64,000 bases of DNA. Origin: a bacterium (GTDB lineage: Bacteria > Bacillota > Bacilli > Lactobacillales > Streptococcaceae). The stretch is from the NCBI GenBank assembly GCA_905221325.1, contig CAJNCS010000007.1, positions 73,412 to 137,411 of the forward strand, in the 5' to 3' direction. Under the pieces are notes generated by a model. The model saw only the letters and a program-made list of their open reading frames with translations. It searched no databases and was not told where the DNA came from. The translations under genes and the position numbers were made by a program. Of the stretch, positions 21,311 through 31,969 are shown piece by piece (within the stretch, counting starts at the first letter, position 1; each line of letters opens with the position of its first letter).

Positions 21311-22578
21311 AAATTTTGCATTATACTTTAGGCTTTCAACCATCACGTACAGGTGGTCTTGTCAAGTATGCTGAGGATTTGATGACTCAACAAGCTACAG
21401 ATGGACATGAAGTAATTGCATTATATCCAGGAGAAATCTCAATTATATTTAGGCAGGTTAGAATAAAAAAAGCAGAAAATCGAAAATTCCAATGCTATAA
21501 AATAATAAATAGCCTCCCCTTGGCTCTATTTGGTGGTATTTCAGAACCAGATGAATTTATGAAGAGTTGTGATAAAGCTTCTTATAGGAAATTTTTAAAA
21601 AATATTAAAGTAGATGTAATTCACATTCACTCGCTTATAGGATTACATAAGGAATTTATTGAAGTTGCAAAAGAATTAGGAATTAAAACTGTGTTTACGA
21701 GTCATGATTATTATGGTTTAGCGCCAGTTCCTCATTTCTATTTTAACGGAGTCGATTATAGTAGTAATAATACTAATTTAGCATGGAATATTATGTCCTC
21801 TAATGCTCTTAGTGTAAAGAAGCTTCGATTCTTCCAAGTTCCTTTTTACCCAACAATTCGGAAATTGTTGAAAATACTCAGGAAAAATCCAAAATCTAAA
21901 AAGAATTTAGTTATTCGAGATATTATTGAGGAGCAAGATTATAATGAACTTCGACACTATTATAATGAGATGTTTCATTTGATAGATGGTTATTTGTTTA
22001 ATAGTAGTCAAGCAAAGAAGGTATATGAGATAAATGAGATTAAGTTGGCTAACAGTATGGTATTATCTATAACAAATAGTTCAATTAAACATCATCAGAG
22101 ATTGACAACTACAAATAATAAAATTAGAGTTGCTTATATTGGTCCAGATGAAGAATATAAAGGATATTTTGATTTTATTGACTTTGCTGGAACTTTAGAT
22201 CGAGAGACCTATGAAGTGGCAACTTATGGCCATTTACCAAATGAAGAGTGTCCTTCATTCATTGAACAAAAAGGATATTTTACCAAGGAAACGATTGACA
22301 GTGTCTATGAAAATATTGATATTCTTATTGTTCCAAGTAAGTGGAAGGAAACATTTGGATTGATAACAGTAGAAGCATTATCCTATGGGGTAAATGTTTT
22401 TGTGAGTGAAAATGTTGGATCAAAAGACTTGCTTCCAGAATCACATGTTTTTAAAAATCAGAATGACTTAGTAGTTAAAATTTTAAAAAATGATATAGAA
22501 AATACAAAATTAAAAACTATAGATGAACATTCGATAGAAGTGATTCAGTATTATGAAAGAGTGATAAATGATAGTTGA
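21307..22578 (+). CDS. GT4-family glycosyltransferase
   Basis: Likely adds the third sugar of the capsule repeat unit; donor and linkage are unknown. It has 423 residues in a GT-B fold: the N-terminal FQPSRTGGLVKYAEDL loop is typical of GT4 enzymes, HIHSL and TSHDYY follow, and the C-terminal donor-binding part has the VPSKWKETFGLITVEALSYG motif with the E-x7-E pair. Its ATG overlaps the wchF stop by four bases. From here on the base composition becomes markedly more AT-rich, as is usual for serotype-specific cps genes. It acts in the cytoplasm on the lipid-linked intermediate. Confidence 0.85.
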   Translation: MKILHYTLGFQPSRTGGLVKYAEDLMTQQATDGHEVIALYPGEISIIFRQVRIKKAENRKFQCYKIINSLPLALFGGISEPDEFMKSCDKASYRKFLKNIKVDVIHIHSLIGLHKEFIEVAKELGIKTVFTSHDYYGLAPVPHFYFNGVDYSSNNTNLAWNIMSSNALSVKKLRFFQVPFYPTIRKLLKILRKNPKSKKNLVIRDIIEEQDYNELRHYYNEMFHLIDGYLFNSSQAKKVYEINEIKLANSMVLSITNSSIKHHQRLTTTNNKIRVAYIGPDEEYKGYFDFIDFAGTLDRETYEVATYGHLPNEECPSFIEQKGYFTKETIDSVYENIDILIVPSKWKETFGLITVEALSYGVNVFVSENVGSKDLLPESHVFKNQNDLVVKILKNDIENTKLKTIDEHSIEVIQYYERVINDS

Positions 22579-23254
22579 GAGTTTAATAAAAAAGATTACC
22601 GGAAAAGCAGTTGACATTCATCCTGATGTACCTTTGTCGTATATACTACAAAGAGGTATAAACTATGGTTTCGGACTCTTTCGGGGGATTGTACGTGGAG
22701 TCGGATTTGGTCAAAAAGGCAAACGTTTATTCATTGGACAAGGAGTTTCTATCTTGGCAAAGCGTAAATTATTTGTTGGAAAAAATGTTCGGATTGGTAA
22801 AAAGGTGTCCATAGATGCACTGTCAAAAGAAGGAATCCATTTTGCAGATAATGTGAAGATTGGAGATTATTCTCAAATTATTGGCACTGGCTCTATAAAA
22901 AATATGGGGATTGGCTTAAAAATCGGTAAGAACTCATCCTTTTCAGAATATAGTTTATTTGGTTCTGCTGGAGGCATCACAATTGGTGATAATGTTATCG
23001 CAGGTCAGAATGTTCGTTTTCATGCTGAGAATCATAATTATAGTGATTTAAATAAAATCATTCTTGAACAAGGGGTATCTCGAAAGGGAATTTCAGTAGG
23101 TGATAATTGTTGGATTGGTGCTGGAGCTGTTTTTTTGGATGGTTCAAGTATCGGTTCAGGTTGTGTTGTAGCTGCGAATTCTGTAATTACGAAAAACTTT
23201 CCAGATAACGTTATTGTTGCTGGAGTACCAGCTAAAATTATAAAAATGAAATGA
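22568..23254 (+). CDS. Hexapeptide-repeat acyltransferase (probable O-acetyltransferase)
   Basis: Left-handed beta-helix acyltransferase, probably acetylating a capsule sugar with acetyl-CoA. It has 228 residues. Imperfect hexapeptide repeats run from about residue 70 to the end (for example IGKKVSI, IGDNVIAGQNV, VGDNCWIGAGAV), with the likely catalytic His in the HAENHNYSD loop and the typical C-terminus IVAGVPAKIIK. It starts inside the end of the preceding glycosyltransferase (11-base overlap). Whether the product is O- or N-acylated, and on which sugar, cannot be read from sequence. Confidence 0.85.
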   Translation: MIVESLIKKITGKAVDIHPDVPLSYILQRGINYGFGLFRGIVRGVGFGQKGKRLFIGQGVSILAKRKLFVGKNVRIGKKVSIDALSKEGIHFADNVKIGDYSQIIGTGSIKNMGIGLKIGKNSSFSEYSLFGSAGGITIGDNVIAGQNVRFHAENHNYSDLNKIILEQGVSRKGISVGDNCWIGAGAVFLDGSSIGSGCVVAANSVITKNFPDNVIVAGVPAKIIKMK

Positions 23255-23265
23255 TAGGATGTTAA

Positions 23266-24144
23266 ATGGGGAAAGAAATTAAAGCTGCTTATGCAATATT
23301 AAATTATAATACTTGGGAAGATACTGCGCGTTTAGCGCAGAAAGTTGCAACATTTCAGCATATTCAATCTGTGATAATAGTGGATAATCAATCAACAGAT
23401 GATTCATACCAGCATTTAAAAAGACTTGAGGGAGAGAAAATTTCAGTTCATCAAACACAAAGGAATGGTGGATATTCTGTTGGAAATAATTTTGCAGCAC
23501 GAATAGCTTATAATATGGGAGTTGATATTCTTTTTATTTCAAATCCAGACGTTGATATTGATGAAAAAGATTCCTTGATGATTGCACAAAATTTGTATAA
23601 AAATAGTTCATATGCACTGCTATCAGGTATAGAATATAATGCCATGAAGGAGATAGATTTGCCAATTGTTTGGCATGAAAATTCTTATTACGATGACTTA
23701 CTTGATTGTTTGTTTTTAACCAGAAAATGGCGAAGAAAAAAAGAAGATATCAATTTGTTAATGATTAAATCATCTATAATAGATGTAGATCTTGTTAAAG
23801 GATCGTTTTTTGCTGTAAGACTGTCTGATTTTCATGATGTTGGTTATTTTGATGAATCTGTATTTCTTTTTTGTGAAGAGAGAATATTAGCTAAAAAGTT
23901 ACAAAAAGCAAATAAAAAAATAGGTATTTTGCCTGAAGCGAAATATTACCACAATCATTCAACTTCTATAAACGAGAAGTATAAAAAGAAAAAAGAACAG
24001 ATAGTTTTACTATATAATGCTCGTTATTATTACAATGTGACGTATCAAAATATTAGCTTTTTGAAAAAAATTTGTCTAAAACTATTCATGTTTTTATCTA
24101 TTATTGAATATTCGATACTAGATTATATTAAACGAGAGGGATAG
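23266..24144 (+). CDS. GT2-family glycosyltransferase
   Basis: GT-A-fold transferase, 292 residues, with the N-terminal YAILNYNTWEDT strand, IIVDNQSTDDS, the QRNGGYSVGNNFA segment common in rhamnosyltransferase-like GT2 enzymes, and the DXD-type metal site in SNPDVDIDE. A later segment KGSFFAVRLSDF with GYFDESVFLFCEE is the acceptor-side region. The C-terminal 30 residues are hydrophobic and may sit on the membrane. A rhamnosyl donor is plausible, given the GGYSxGNN segment and rml genes, but not proven. It is in the AT-rich serotype-specific block. Confidence 0.85.
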   Translation: MGKEIKAAYAILNYNTWEDTARLAQKVATFQHIQSVIIVDNQSTDDSYQHLKRLEGEKISVHQTQRNGGYSVGNNFAARIAYNMGVDILFISNPDVDIDEKDSLMIAQNLYKNSSYALLSGIEYNAMKEIDLPIVWHENSYYDDLLDCLFLTRKWRRKKEDINLLMIKSSIIDVDLVKGSFFAVRLSDFHDVGYFDESVFLFCEERILAKKLQKANKKIGILPEAKYYHNHSTSINEKYKKKKEQIVLLYNARYYYNVTYQNISFLKKICLKLFMFLSIIEYSILDYIKREG

Positions 24145-24152
24145 TTATTTTT

Positions 24153-25394
24153 ATGGTTATTAACTTTAGTAAATATAATTGGATTTTAATTTTAATTTTA
24201 TCGAGCTCAGAACTGTTTTCTAAAGAAATAAATCTATTTTTATTACTATTTATTCTACTGTACTATGTTTTAATTCGTGGAGGAAGACTACCTATTTCAA
24301 TTCCAGGAGCGAAATATTATTTTACTTTATTAATGGTGGGGTTATTTATAGGTATTGGGAATGTAATAATTAACGAAAATACAGTATTTAATTTTATAAA
24401 GCACTTTATCTATTACTTATTACCTCTATTTTTTTGGCAGTTTGGATATATTCTGTCAAATAACGAGAATTTATCTTACAAGCAAAAAAATATTAAGGAA
24501 TCAATTATTATAACAGCATTTCTATTATCTTCTTATGATTTAATAGGTTCAATCATTGGTTTCTTGTCTAGGACTAAGGAAATTGTTGATTTATATAGTT
24601 TACGGTCAGAATTTGGTCGAGGTTCCTATATACCAATTATTGCACTGTATTTAGTTCTTTTTTATTCTAGAGAAATAAAGTTGAGCAAAAATTTTAAGGG
24701 ATTTTTGTTACTATTGTTTACAATTTCGATTTTGATACATTTTTCTAGGACACATTTTATTATTTTATTGATTCTAGTATTTTTTTCAGGATTTGAAAAA
24801 AATATGAAAAATATTAAAAAAATAATATTTGCAGGAACATTGATATTAGCGGGTGTAGGTGTTTTATATTTATATTTTCCAAATTTAGTTATAGATTTTT
24901 ATAATAAAATATCTCAATCAATGACGGAAATCACGTTTTCTAAATCGTCATGGTCCCATAAAGATATCATATGGAATTGGCGTGGATATGAAATGTACTC
25001 TGCCTTAAATCATTTCAAATCTTCAAGTTTATTAGAGCGAATTTTAGGAGGAGGATTTGGAACAGTTTTATACATGGGCGAATATGCGTATTTGGTAAGT
25101 GATTTACCGTATCTTCTTTTTTTACATAATGGATATTTCACTACTTTACTTGTTTTTGGTGTTAGTGGGGTCATACTATTCGTTTTATGGGTGCTTAGTT
25201 TATTTGGTTATAGCAAGTATGTTAATAATACCCAAGATTCTAATTTTATAAAAGGTCTTGCTGTGGTTATATTATTTACCACATATTTTGTAAATGGTCC
25301 TCTTTTTTCTGTTTCACAAGCCACCTTCTTGCTTTATTTTGCACTTTTTAGTAATAATCATGGAGAATTAGATGAAGATTTTAAAAAAAATTAA
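24153..25394 (+). CDS. wzy: Capsule repeat-unit polymerase Wzy (predicted)
   Basis: Polytopic membrane protein of 413 residues with about ten to twelve hydrophobic segments and a larger extracellular loop around residues 245-305. It is assigned as the polymerase because it is the only such protein besides the flippase in a locus that needs one, and because it has the general O-antigen polymerase/ligase look, including the short HFSRTHF motif. Wzy proteins are too divergent for a specific assignment. It overlaps the next gene by 23 bases. The composition is strongly AT-rich. Confidence 0.78.
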   Translation: MVINFSKYNWILILILSSSELFSKEINLFLLLFILLYYVLIRGGRLPISIPGAKYYFTLLMVGLFIGIGNVIINENTVFNFIKHFIYYLLPLFFWQFGYILSNNENLSYKQKNIKESIIITAFLLSSYDLIGSIIGFLSRTKEIVDLYSLRSEFGRGSYIPIIALYLVLFYSREIKLSKNFKGFLLLLFTISILIHFSRTHFIILLILVFFSGFEKNMKNIKKIIFAGTLILAGVGVLYLYFPNLVIDFYNKISQSMTEITFSKSSWSHKDIIWNWRGYEMYSALNHFKSSSLLERILGGGFGTVLYMGEYAYLVSDLPYLLFLHNGYFTTLLVFGVSGVILFVLWVLSLFGYSKYVNNTQDSNFIKGLAVVILFTTYFVNGPLFSVSQATFLLYFALFSNNHGELDEDFKKN

Positions 25395-26532
25395 ATTTAT
25401 ATTAATGCTGCTTTATACCTCAACTTTTCCAAGATGTGAGAAAATACTGATTTTTGGATCATGGTTAGGTGAAAAATATGCAGACAATCCAAGATATTTA
25501 TTTGAGTATGTGATTAAGAATCGCCCCGATTTAAAAGCTATATGGATTACGAGTAATCAAGATATTTTTAAAGAATTACAGAAGAAACAATATCCCGTGA
25601 TGATGGCAGATGAGAGTGAAACTCATAAAATTATAAAGAAAGCTAAATATATTTTTACAGCTACAGGTATTTTTGATATCGGAGTAGAAAATAGTAGGTT
25701 GATTGGTGGTGCCTTTTTAATTAATCTTTGGCATGGCATTCCTTTGAAAAAAATCATGTATGATGATAAACATTCAGTGCTTCACAAACGCAGTAAACTA
25801 GTGACTTTGGTAGAAAAAATTCCTCTTCGAAACTATTTTGTTGTTTCCACTAGTGCTGTAATAACTCAAATTTATCAGTCTGCTTTTCGCGTAAAGAAAT
25901 CTAATATATTAGAACTTGGTCAGCCTAGGAATGACTATTTTTATGATAAGTCTAATCCAGTGAGTCCATTAATACAGGAATTAAAAAGTAAAAATATTAT
26001 CTTATATATGCCGACACATCGCAATGAAGGAAAGAAACAAATTAATCTAGATAATTTAATGGATTTAAATCGATTGAATAAATGGTGTGAAGAAACAAAT
26101 TCAATTTTTGTAATTAAAAAACACTTCTATCATTCAAAAGAAAAAACACTTCAGAAGGAATATTCATCAATAATTGATGTGACAAATGAGAAGGTTGATG
26201 CTCAAGAATTACTCAAATATTCAAAGATCTTAATAACTGACTACTCGAGCTGCTATATTGACTACTTATTGTTGGATCGTCCAATTATATTTTTTAATTA
26301 TGATTATGATGATTATTTGAGGATGGATCGTTCACTATATTTTCCATATGAGAAGGTTACTCCAGGGGAGAAATGTCAAAACTTTGATGAATTATTAGTG
26401 ACTTTGCAAAATCTATATGTAGGAAAAGATGATTATAGAGAAGAACGTGAAAATATCAAAACTTTCTTTTATTCTAGTGAAACTCAGAAGTCAGTTTCTG
26501 AAAAAATAATTAATCACGTACTAAATCTATAA
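25372..26532 (+). CDS. CDP-glycerol glycerophosphotransferase family protein (TagB/TagF type)
   Basis: Predicted to transfer glycerol phosphate from CDP-glycerol to the capsule repeat unit. It has 386 residues; family markers are NLWHGIPLKKI (catalytic His region), LYMPTHR, IKKHF and the C-terminal TDYSSCYIDYLLLDRPI with FFNYDYDDY. The N-terminal hydrophobic stretch is compatible with membrane attachment. The start lies 23 bases inside wzy. The donor can be made by the cytidylyltransferase encoded at 28839, so substrate supply and transfer are encoded together. Ribitol phosphate transfer is an alternative in this family, but no ribitol-CDP genes are present here. Confidence 0.87.
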   Translation: MKILKKIKFILMLLYTSTFPRCEKILIFGSWLGEKYADNPRYLFEYVIKNRPDLKAIWITSNQDIFKELQKKQYPVMMADESETHKIIKKAKYIFTATGIFDIGVENSRLIGGAFLINLWHGIPLKKIMYDDKHSVLHKRSKLVTLVEKIPLRNYFVVSTSAVITQIYQSAFRVKKSNILELGQPRNDYFYDKSNPVSPLIQELKSKNIILYMPTHRNEGKKQINLDNLMDLNRLNKWCEETNSIFVIKKHFYHSKEKTLQKEYSSIIDVTNEKVDAQELLKYSKILITDYSSCYIDYLLLDRPIIFFNYDYDDYLRMDRSLYFPYEKVTPGEKCQNFDELLVTLQNLYVGKDDYREERENIKTFFYSSETQKSVSEKIINHVLNL

Positions 26533-26549
26533 CTTTATTGGAATCTGTA

Positions 26550-27989
26550 ATGAAAAAAATATTAAATAAGTATTATTCTTTATCTAATCCTGTAAAAGCT
26601 TCAATTTGGTTTACTATTTGCAATGTTCTTCAAAAAGGAATTTCAATGATTACTGTTCCAGTTTTTACTAGATTATTGACAACTGAACAATATGGTGTAT
26701 ACTCGGTATATCAATCATGGTATTCAATAATTGGAGTTTTTGCAACACTAAACCTATATTATGGAGTCTTTAATAATGGAATGATTAAATACGAGAAAGA
26801 TAAAAATGCCTTTACTTCCTCTATGCAGGGACTAACAACAACAGTTACAGCTATATTTTTAGTGATATATTTAATAGGGATTGATTTTTGGAACTCGTTG
26901 TTAGGCTTACCTACACTACTAATCTTAGTGATGTTCTTTGATTTGTTTTTTACCCCTGCTTATTCTTTTTGGGCTGCGCGTCAGAGGTTTGAATATCAAT
27001 ATCGAAACTTAGTATTTATCACATTTATTATAGCGATTGGAAGCCCTGTTATTGGTATTTCTACAGTTGTTTTATCGACTTATAAAGTGGAGGCTAGAGT
27101 TATCTCATTTGTGTTAGTTCAATCTTGTATAGGATTATATTTCTATGTTTTGAACCTTTACCGAGGTAAACATTTTTTTTGTAAAAAGTATTGGCTCTAT
27201 GCTTTGAATTTTAATTTACCTCTCATTCCTCATTATTTATCGCAATCAGTTTTAAACCAATCGGATAGAATAATGATTAATTCAATGGTAGGAATGGGAG
27301 AAGCAGCTATATATAGTGTTGCTTACAGCATATCAACTTTGATGGTTTTAGTGACAAGTGCTATAAACAGCTCTTTTATTCCTTACACATATAAGTGTGT
27401 TCGAGATAAGAAATATACTGAACTAGGGAAAAGTGCAAATCTTTTAATTACTCTGGTAGGCATTGGTTCGATTTTAACTATTTTTCTTGGACCAGAAATC
27501 ATCCAATTATTTGCACCAAAACAATATTACGAAGCAATATGGATTATCCCTCCGGTTGCTCTGTCAGTATATTTCATGTTCTTATATCCCATTTTTGGTA
27601 ACATTGAGTTTTACTTTGAAGCAAATCATTTTGTAATGTGGGCTTCAATCGGTGGAGCAATTATGAATATTTTTTTGAATTTTATTTTTATAAAACACTT
27701 TGGTTATATTGCGGCAGGCTATACAACTTTATTCTGTTATATTTTATTTGCGTTGGGACATTACATTTTTATGAGGAGAGTATTGTATCAGAATCTTTCG
27801 GGTATTCAAATTTATGATTCTAGATATATCTTCTTTTTTTCGTTTCTTCTTCTTATTCTAATGCTACTAATCGTGATTATTTATCCATTTGTGTTGATTC
27901 GCTATATTGCTATCTCACTCATCCTAGGAGGATGTTTTTTAAAGAGGAGAAAGATAATGAGTTCGATAGTCATGATAAAAAAACAGTGA
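26550..27989 (+). CDS. wzx: Capsule repeat-unit flippase Wzx
   Basis: Polysaccharide-transport (MOP superfamily) flippase that moves the lipid-linked repeat unit to the outer face. It has 479 residues with about twelve to fourteen membrane segments. The N-terminal part FTICNVLQKGISMITVPVF followed by RLLTTEQYGVYSVYQSW is characteristic of the family, and a central SDRIMINSMVGMGEAAIYS segment fits as well. I take ATG 26550; an in-frame TTG upstream at 26538 also exists. The ribosome site is weak (TTGGA), so translation may depend on the upstream gene 17 bases away. Confidence 0.9.
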   Translation: MKKILNKYYSLSNPVKASIWFTICNVLQKGISMITVPVFTRLLTTEQYGVYSVYQSWYSIIGVFATLNLYYGVFNNGMIKYEKDKNAFTSSMQGLTTTVTAIFLVIYLIGIDFWNSLLGLPTLLILVMFFDLFFTPAYSFWAARQRFEYQYRNLVFITFIIAIGSPVIGISTVVLSTYKVEARVISFVLVQSCIGLYFYVLNLYRGKHFFCKKYWLYALNFNLPLIPHYLSQSVLNQSDRIMINSMVGMGEAAIYSVAYSISTLMVLVTSAINSSFIPYTYKCVRDKKYTELGKSANLLITLVGIGSILTIFLGPEIIQLFAPKQYYEAIWIIPPVALSVYFMFLYPIFGNIEFYFEANHFVMWASIGGAIMNIFLNFIFIKHFGYIAAGYTTLFCYILFALGHYIFMRRVLYQNLSGIQIYDSRYIFFFSFLLLILMLLIVIIYPFVLIRYIAISLILGGCFLKRRKIMSSIVMIKKQ

Positions 27990-27998
27990 GGTACACGA

Positions 27999-28811
27999 AT
28001 GACAGAAATAAATAAACAGTTACATGAAACATTAATCGAAATTTTAGACTTTGTAAAAGAAATTTGTGAAAAACATGAATTAACTTATTTTTTGGTCTAT
28101 GGTACGGCACTTGGGGCAAAACGCCATTGTGGATTTATTCCGTGGGATGACGATGTTGATATTGCTTTGCCACGAGATCACTATAATATATTGATTGATG
28201 TAATATCTAAAACGGAACAATCTATATTTAGTCTTCAAAATGAAGAGAACGAGCCGAACTATTTTTTACCATTTGCTAAATTAAGAAAAAACAATACGAT
28301 TTTTATTGAAAAGATTCTTGATGTTGAATATGAGAATAACGGTATTTACATTGATATTTTTCCACTAGATTTCGTAGAGAATCCAGACTCTTTCAGTTTT
28401 AAGATGAGGAAAGCTACTTTTAATTATATAAAGCATATTTTAAAATTTTCAAGTTGTAGAAGTTTTTATAAAAATAAACACAGTAGTGTGCGTTATTTGA
28501 TGGAAAATATTATGAGCATTCCTACCTTGTTTTTTTCAAATAGGAAATTACTGTTATTAGCGAATAGTTTAATTTCATCAACGAATAAAGCTAATTTTAT
28601 TGGTCAATATGATGAAAGTAGCGAAAGAGCTATCATGCCTTCAAGCTATTATTTTCCACCTCAGTCTGCTGTATTTGAAGGAAAGACCTATAGTGTGCCT
28701 GCGAAATTAGAAGACTATTTAAAATATTTTTATGGTTCAGATTATATGGAATTACCACCAATAGAAAAAAGAGTCACCCATCAACCAATAGAACTTAGAT
28801 TCAAAAAATAA
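27999..28811 (+). CDS. LicD-family phosphotransferase
   Basis: LicD/fukutin-type nucleotidyltransferase-fold protein, 270 residues, with the family signature FLVYGTALGAKRH and the metal-binding DDDVD in IPWDDDVDIALPR. It then has YIDIFPLDFV, and the C-terminal half ends in a YFYGSDYMELPP region as in other LicD proteins. LicD enzymes transfer phosphocholine or polyol phosphates to glycans. Here the substrate could be phosphocholine from the core lic pathway or glycerol phosphate from the CDP-glycerol encoded nearby; sequence alone does not decide. GAGGT serves as ribosome site. Confidence 0.87.
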   Translation: MTEINKQLHETLIEILDFVKEICEKHELTYFLVYGTALGAKRHCGFIPWDDDVDIALPRDHYNILIDVISKTEQSIFSLQNEENEPNYFLPFAKLRKNNTIFIEKILDVEYENNGIYIDIFPLDFVENPDSFSFKMRKATFNYIKHILKFSSCRSFYKNKHSSVRYLMENIMSIPTLFFSNRKLLLLANSLISSTNKANFIGQYDESSERAIMPSSYYFPPQSAVFEGKTYSVPAKLEDYLKYFYGSDYMELPPIEKRVTHQPIELRFKK

Positions 28812-28838
28812 TTGCCTGTTCTGTAGAAGGAGAATATA

Positions 28839-29231
28839 ATGAAAAGAGTAATTACATACGGAACGTTTGATTTGCTTCATTATGGACATATCAATTTATT
28901 GCGACGTGCAAAAGAATTAGGTGACTATCTAGTGGTAGTTGTTTCAAGTGATGAATTCAACCTGATTGAAAAAAATAAAGTTTGTTACTTCAATTATGAG
29001 CATCGAAAAACTTTAGTCGAAGCTATTAGATATGTAGATCTTGTTATCCCTGAAACTAGTTGGGAACAAAAACGGACTGATGTCAAAGAATATCATATTG
29101 ACACTTTTGTGATGGGGGATGATTGGATTGGAGAATTTGATTATCTAAAAGAAGAAGGAGTTGAAGTTGTTTACTTACCGCGGACGAAAGAAATTTCGAC
29201 AACTAAAATAAAAGAAGATTTATCAGAGTAA
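28839..29231 (+). CDS. gct: Glycerol-3-phosphate cytidylyltransferase (TagD/Gct type)
   Basis: Makes CDP-glycerol from CTP and sn-glycerol-3-phosphate in the cytoplasm. It has 130 residues, the normal length for TagD. The HxGH motif (HYGH) is at residues 15-18 after TYGTFDLL, and the nucleotide-binding ISTTKI motif is at the C-terminus. No gtp1-3 genes, which feed glycerol-2-phosphate in other capsules, are found, so glycerol-3-phosphate is the expected form. It supplies the glycerophosphotransferase at 25372 and possibly the LicD protein. A 155-base gap with no gene and no clear hairpin follows before rmlA. Confidence 0.9.
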   Translation: MKRVITYGTFDLLHYGHINLLRRAKELGDYLVVVVSSDEFNLIEKNKVCYFNYEHRKTLVEAIRYVDLVIPETSWEQKRTDVKEYHIDTFVMGDDWIGEFDYLKEEGVEVVYLPRTKEISTTKIKEDLSE

Positions 29232-29386
29232 TATTCGGAAATAAGCATTGTTCTGTCATTGTTCTCGAAAAGACCACTGTATTTTTAAGTAGAAATTCTA
29301 AAATCGATAGAAAAGAGAAAAATTATAGGACAATATTAATATAGGTAAAAAATATCGTAATTAGATAACTAAGAAAGGCGCATATT

Positions 29387-30256
29387 ATGAAAGGTATTAT
29401 TCTCGCAGGTGGTTCGGGGACACGTTTGTATCCTTTGACTCGAGCTGCATCTAAACAACTTATGCCGGTTTATGATAAACCGATGATCTACTATCCTTTG
29501 TCAACCTTGATGTTGGCTGGAATTAAGGATATTTTGATTATTTCAACTCCTCAGGATCTACCCCGTTTTAAGGATTTACTTTTAGATGGTTCCGAGTTTG
29601 GTATCAAGCTTTCTTATGCCGAGCAGCCTAGTCCAGATGGACTAGCGCAAGCCTTTATCATCGGTGAAGAATTTATTGGTGATGATAGTGTTGCTTTGAT
29701 CTTGGGGGACAATATCTATCACGGCCCTGGTTTGAGCAAAATGCTTCAAAAAGCAGCCAAGAAAGAGAAGGGTGCGACTGTCTTTGGCTACCATGTCAAG
29801 GATCCAGAACGCTTTGGTGTTGTAGAATTTGATGAAAATATGAATGCTATCTCCATCGAAGAAAAACCAGAACAGCCGCGCTCTAACTATGCAGTGACAG
29901 GACTGTATTTCTATGATAACGATGTTGTCGAAATTGCCAAGAGTATCAAGCCAAGTCCTCGCGGAGAACTGGAAATCACAGATGTCAACAAGGCATACTT
30001 GGATCGTGGTGATTTGTCTGTTGAGCTTATGGGACGTGGTTTTGCTTGGTTGGATACAGGTACCCATGAAAGTCTCTTAGAAGCCGCTCAATATATCGAA
30101 ACGGTTCAGCGTATGCAGAACGTGCAAGTGGCAAATCTGGAAGAAATTGCTTATCGTATGGGCTATATCAGTAAAGAGCAAGTGCATGAATTGGCGCAGC
30201 CGTTGAAGAAGAATGAATACGGGCAGTACCTGCTCCGTTTGATTGGAGAAATTTAG
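29387..30256 (+). CDS. rmlA: Glucose-1-phosphate thymidylyltransferase RmlA
   Basis: First enzyme of dTDP-L-rhamnose synthesis, joining dTTP and glucose-1-phosphate. It has 289 residues with the nucleotide-binding [13 protein letters not shown] signature, the [10 protein letters not shown] and LGDNIYHG segments and the [20 protein letters not shown] motif. The start has GAAAGG upstream. Composition returns to that of the core genome here, marking the right edge of the serotype-specific block. rmlC follows directly. Confidence 0.96.
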   Translation: MKGIILAGGSGTRLYPLTRAASKQLMPVYDKPMIYYPLSTLMLAGIKDILIISTPQDLPRFKDLLLDGSEFGIKLSYAEQPSPDGLAQAFIIGEEFIGDDSVALILGDNIYHGPGLSKMLQKAAKKEKGATVFGYHVKDPERFGVVEFDENMNAISIEEKPEQPRSNYAVTGLYFYDNDVVEIAKSIKPSPRGELEITDVNKAYLDRGDLSVELMGRGFAWLDTGTHESLLEAAQYIETVQRMQNVQVANLEEIAYRMGYISKEQVHELAQPLKKNEYGQYLLRLIGEI

Positions 30257-30850
30257 ATGACAGATAATTTTTTTGGAAAAACACTTGCAGTGCGTAAGAT
30301 TGATGCAATTCCAGGTTTGTTAGAGTTTGATATTCCAGTTCATGGAGACAATCGTGGCTGGTTTAAGGAAAATTTCCAGAAGGAAAAGATGGTGCCACTT
30401 GGCTTTCCTGAAAGCTTCTTTGCTGAAGGGAAACTGCAAAATAACGTCAGCTTTTCTCGCAAAAATGTTCTTCGAGGCCTCCATGCCGAACCTTGGGACA
30501 AGTATATCTCGGTTGCAGACGATGGCAAGGTTTTAGGTTCTTGGGTAGACCTGCGTGAGGGTGAAACTTTTGGGAATGTTTACCAGACAGAGATTGACGC
30601 TAGTAAGGGAATCTTTGTCCCTCGTGGCGTAGCCAATGGATTTCAAGTCCTATCTGATACAGTTTCTTATAGCTATCTGGTTAATGATTATTGGGCGCTT
30701 GAACTCAAACCTAAGTATGCCTTTGTTAACTACTCTGACCCAGAATTAGGAATTGAGTGGGAAAATCTGGAAGAAGCAGAGGTATCTGAAGCGGACAAAC
30801 ATCATCCCCTACTTAAGGACGTGAAGCCTTTGAAAAAAGAAGATTTGTAA
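30257..30850 (+). CDS. rmlC: dTDP-4-dehydrorhamnose 3,5-epimerase RmlC
   Basis: Third enzyme of dTDP-L-rhamnose synthesis, a cupin-fold double epimerase. It has 197 residues and visible family segments HGDNRGWFKENFQ, NVLRGLHAEPWDKY (catalytic His) and VPRGVANGFQVLSD, then VNDYWALELKPKYAFVN. The start codon follows the rmlA stop immediately, so the two are translationally coupled. Its form is the longer streptococcal RmlC variant. Confidence 0.95.
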   Translation: MTDNFFGKTLAVRKIDAIPGLLEFDIPVHGDNRGWFKENFQKEKMVPLGFPESFFAEGKLQNNVSFSRKNVLRGLHAEPWDKYISVADDGKVLGSWVDLREGETFGNVYQTEIDASKGIFVPRGVANGFQVLSDTVSYSYLVNDYWALELKPKYAFVNYSDPELGIEWENLEEAEVSEADKHHPLLKDVKPLKKEDL

Positions 30851-30853
30851 TAA

Positions 30854-31909
<1,056 letters not shown>

Positions 31910-31917
31910 ATGCATAC

Positions 31918-31953
31918 AAAAAAGCAAGAGAATTCAAGGTCTCTTGCTTTTTA
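31918..31953. terminator. Bidirectional terminator between rmlB and inverted rmlD
   Basis: AAAAAGCAAGAGA and TCTCTTGCTTTTT form a 13-bp perfect stem around a short loop, with A and T tracts built into the arms; it ends both the cps transcript and the convergent rmlD. Confidence 0.9.
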
Positions 31954-31969
31954 TGTGTGTCGTAATCTT

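Noticed and set aside
29232..29386. Possible separate promoter or mobile remnant between gct and rmlA
   Set aside because: The gap is AT-rich with several TATTAAT-like strings but no -35/-10 pair, hairpin or coding fragment I could support.
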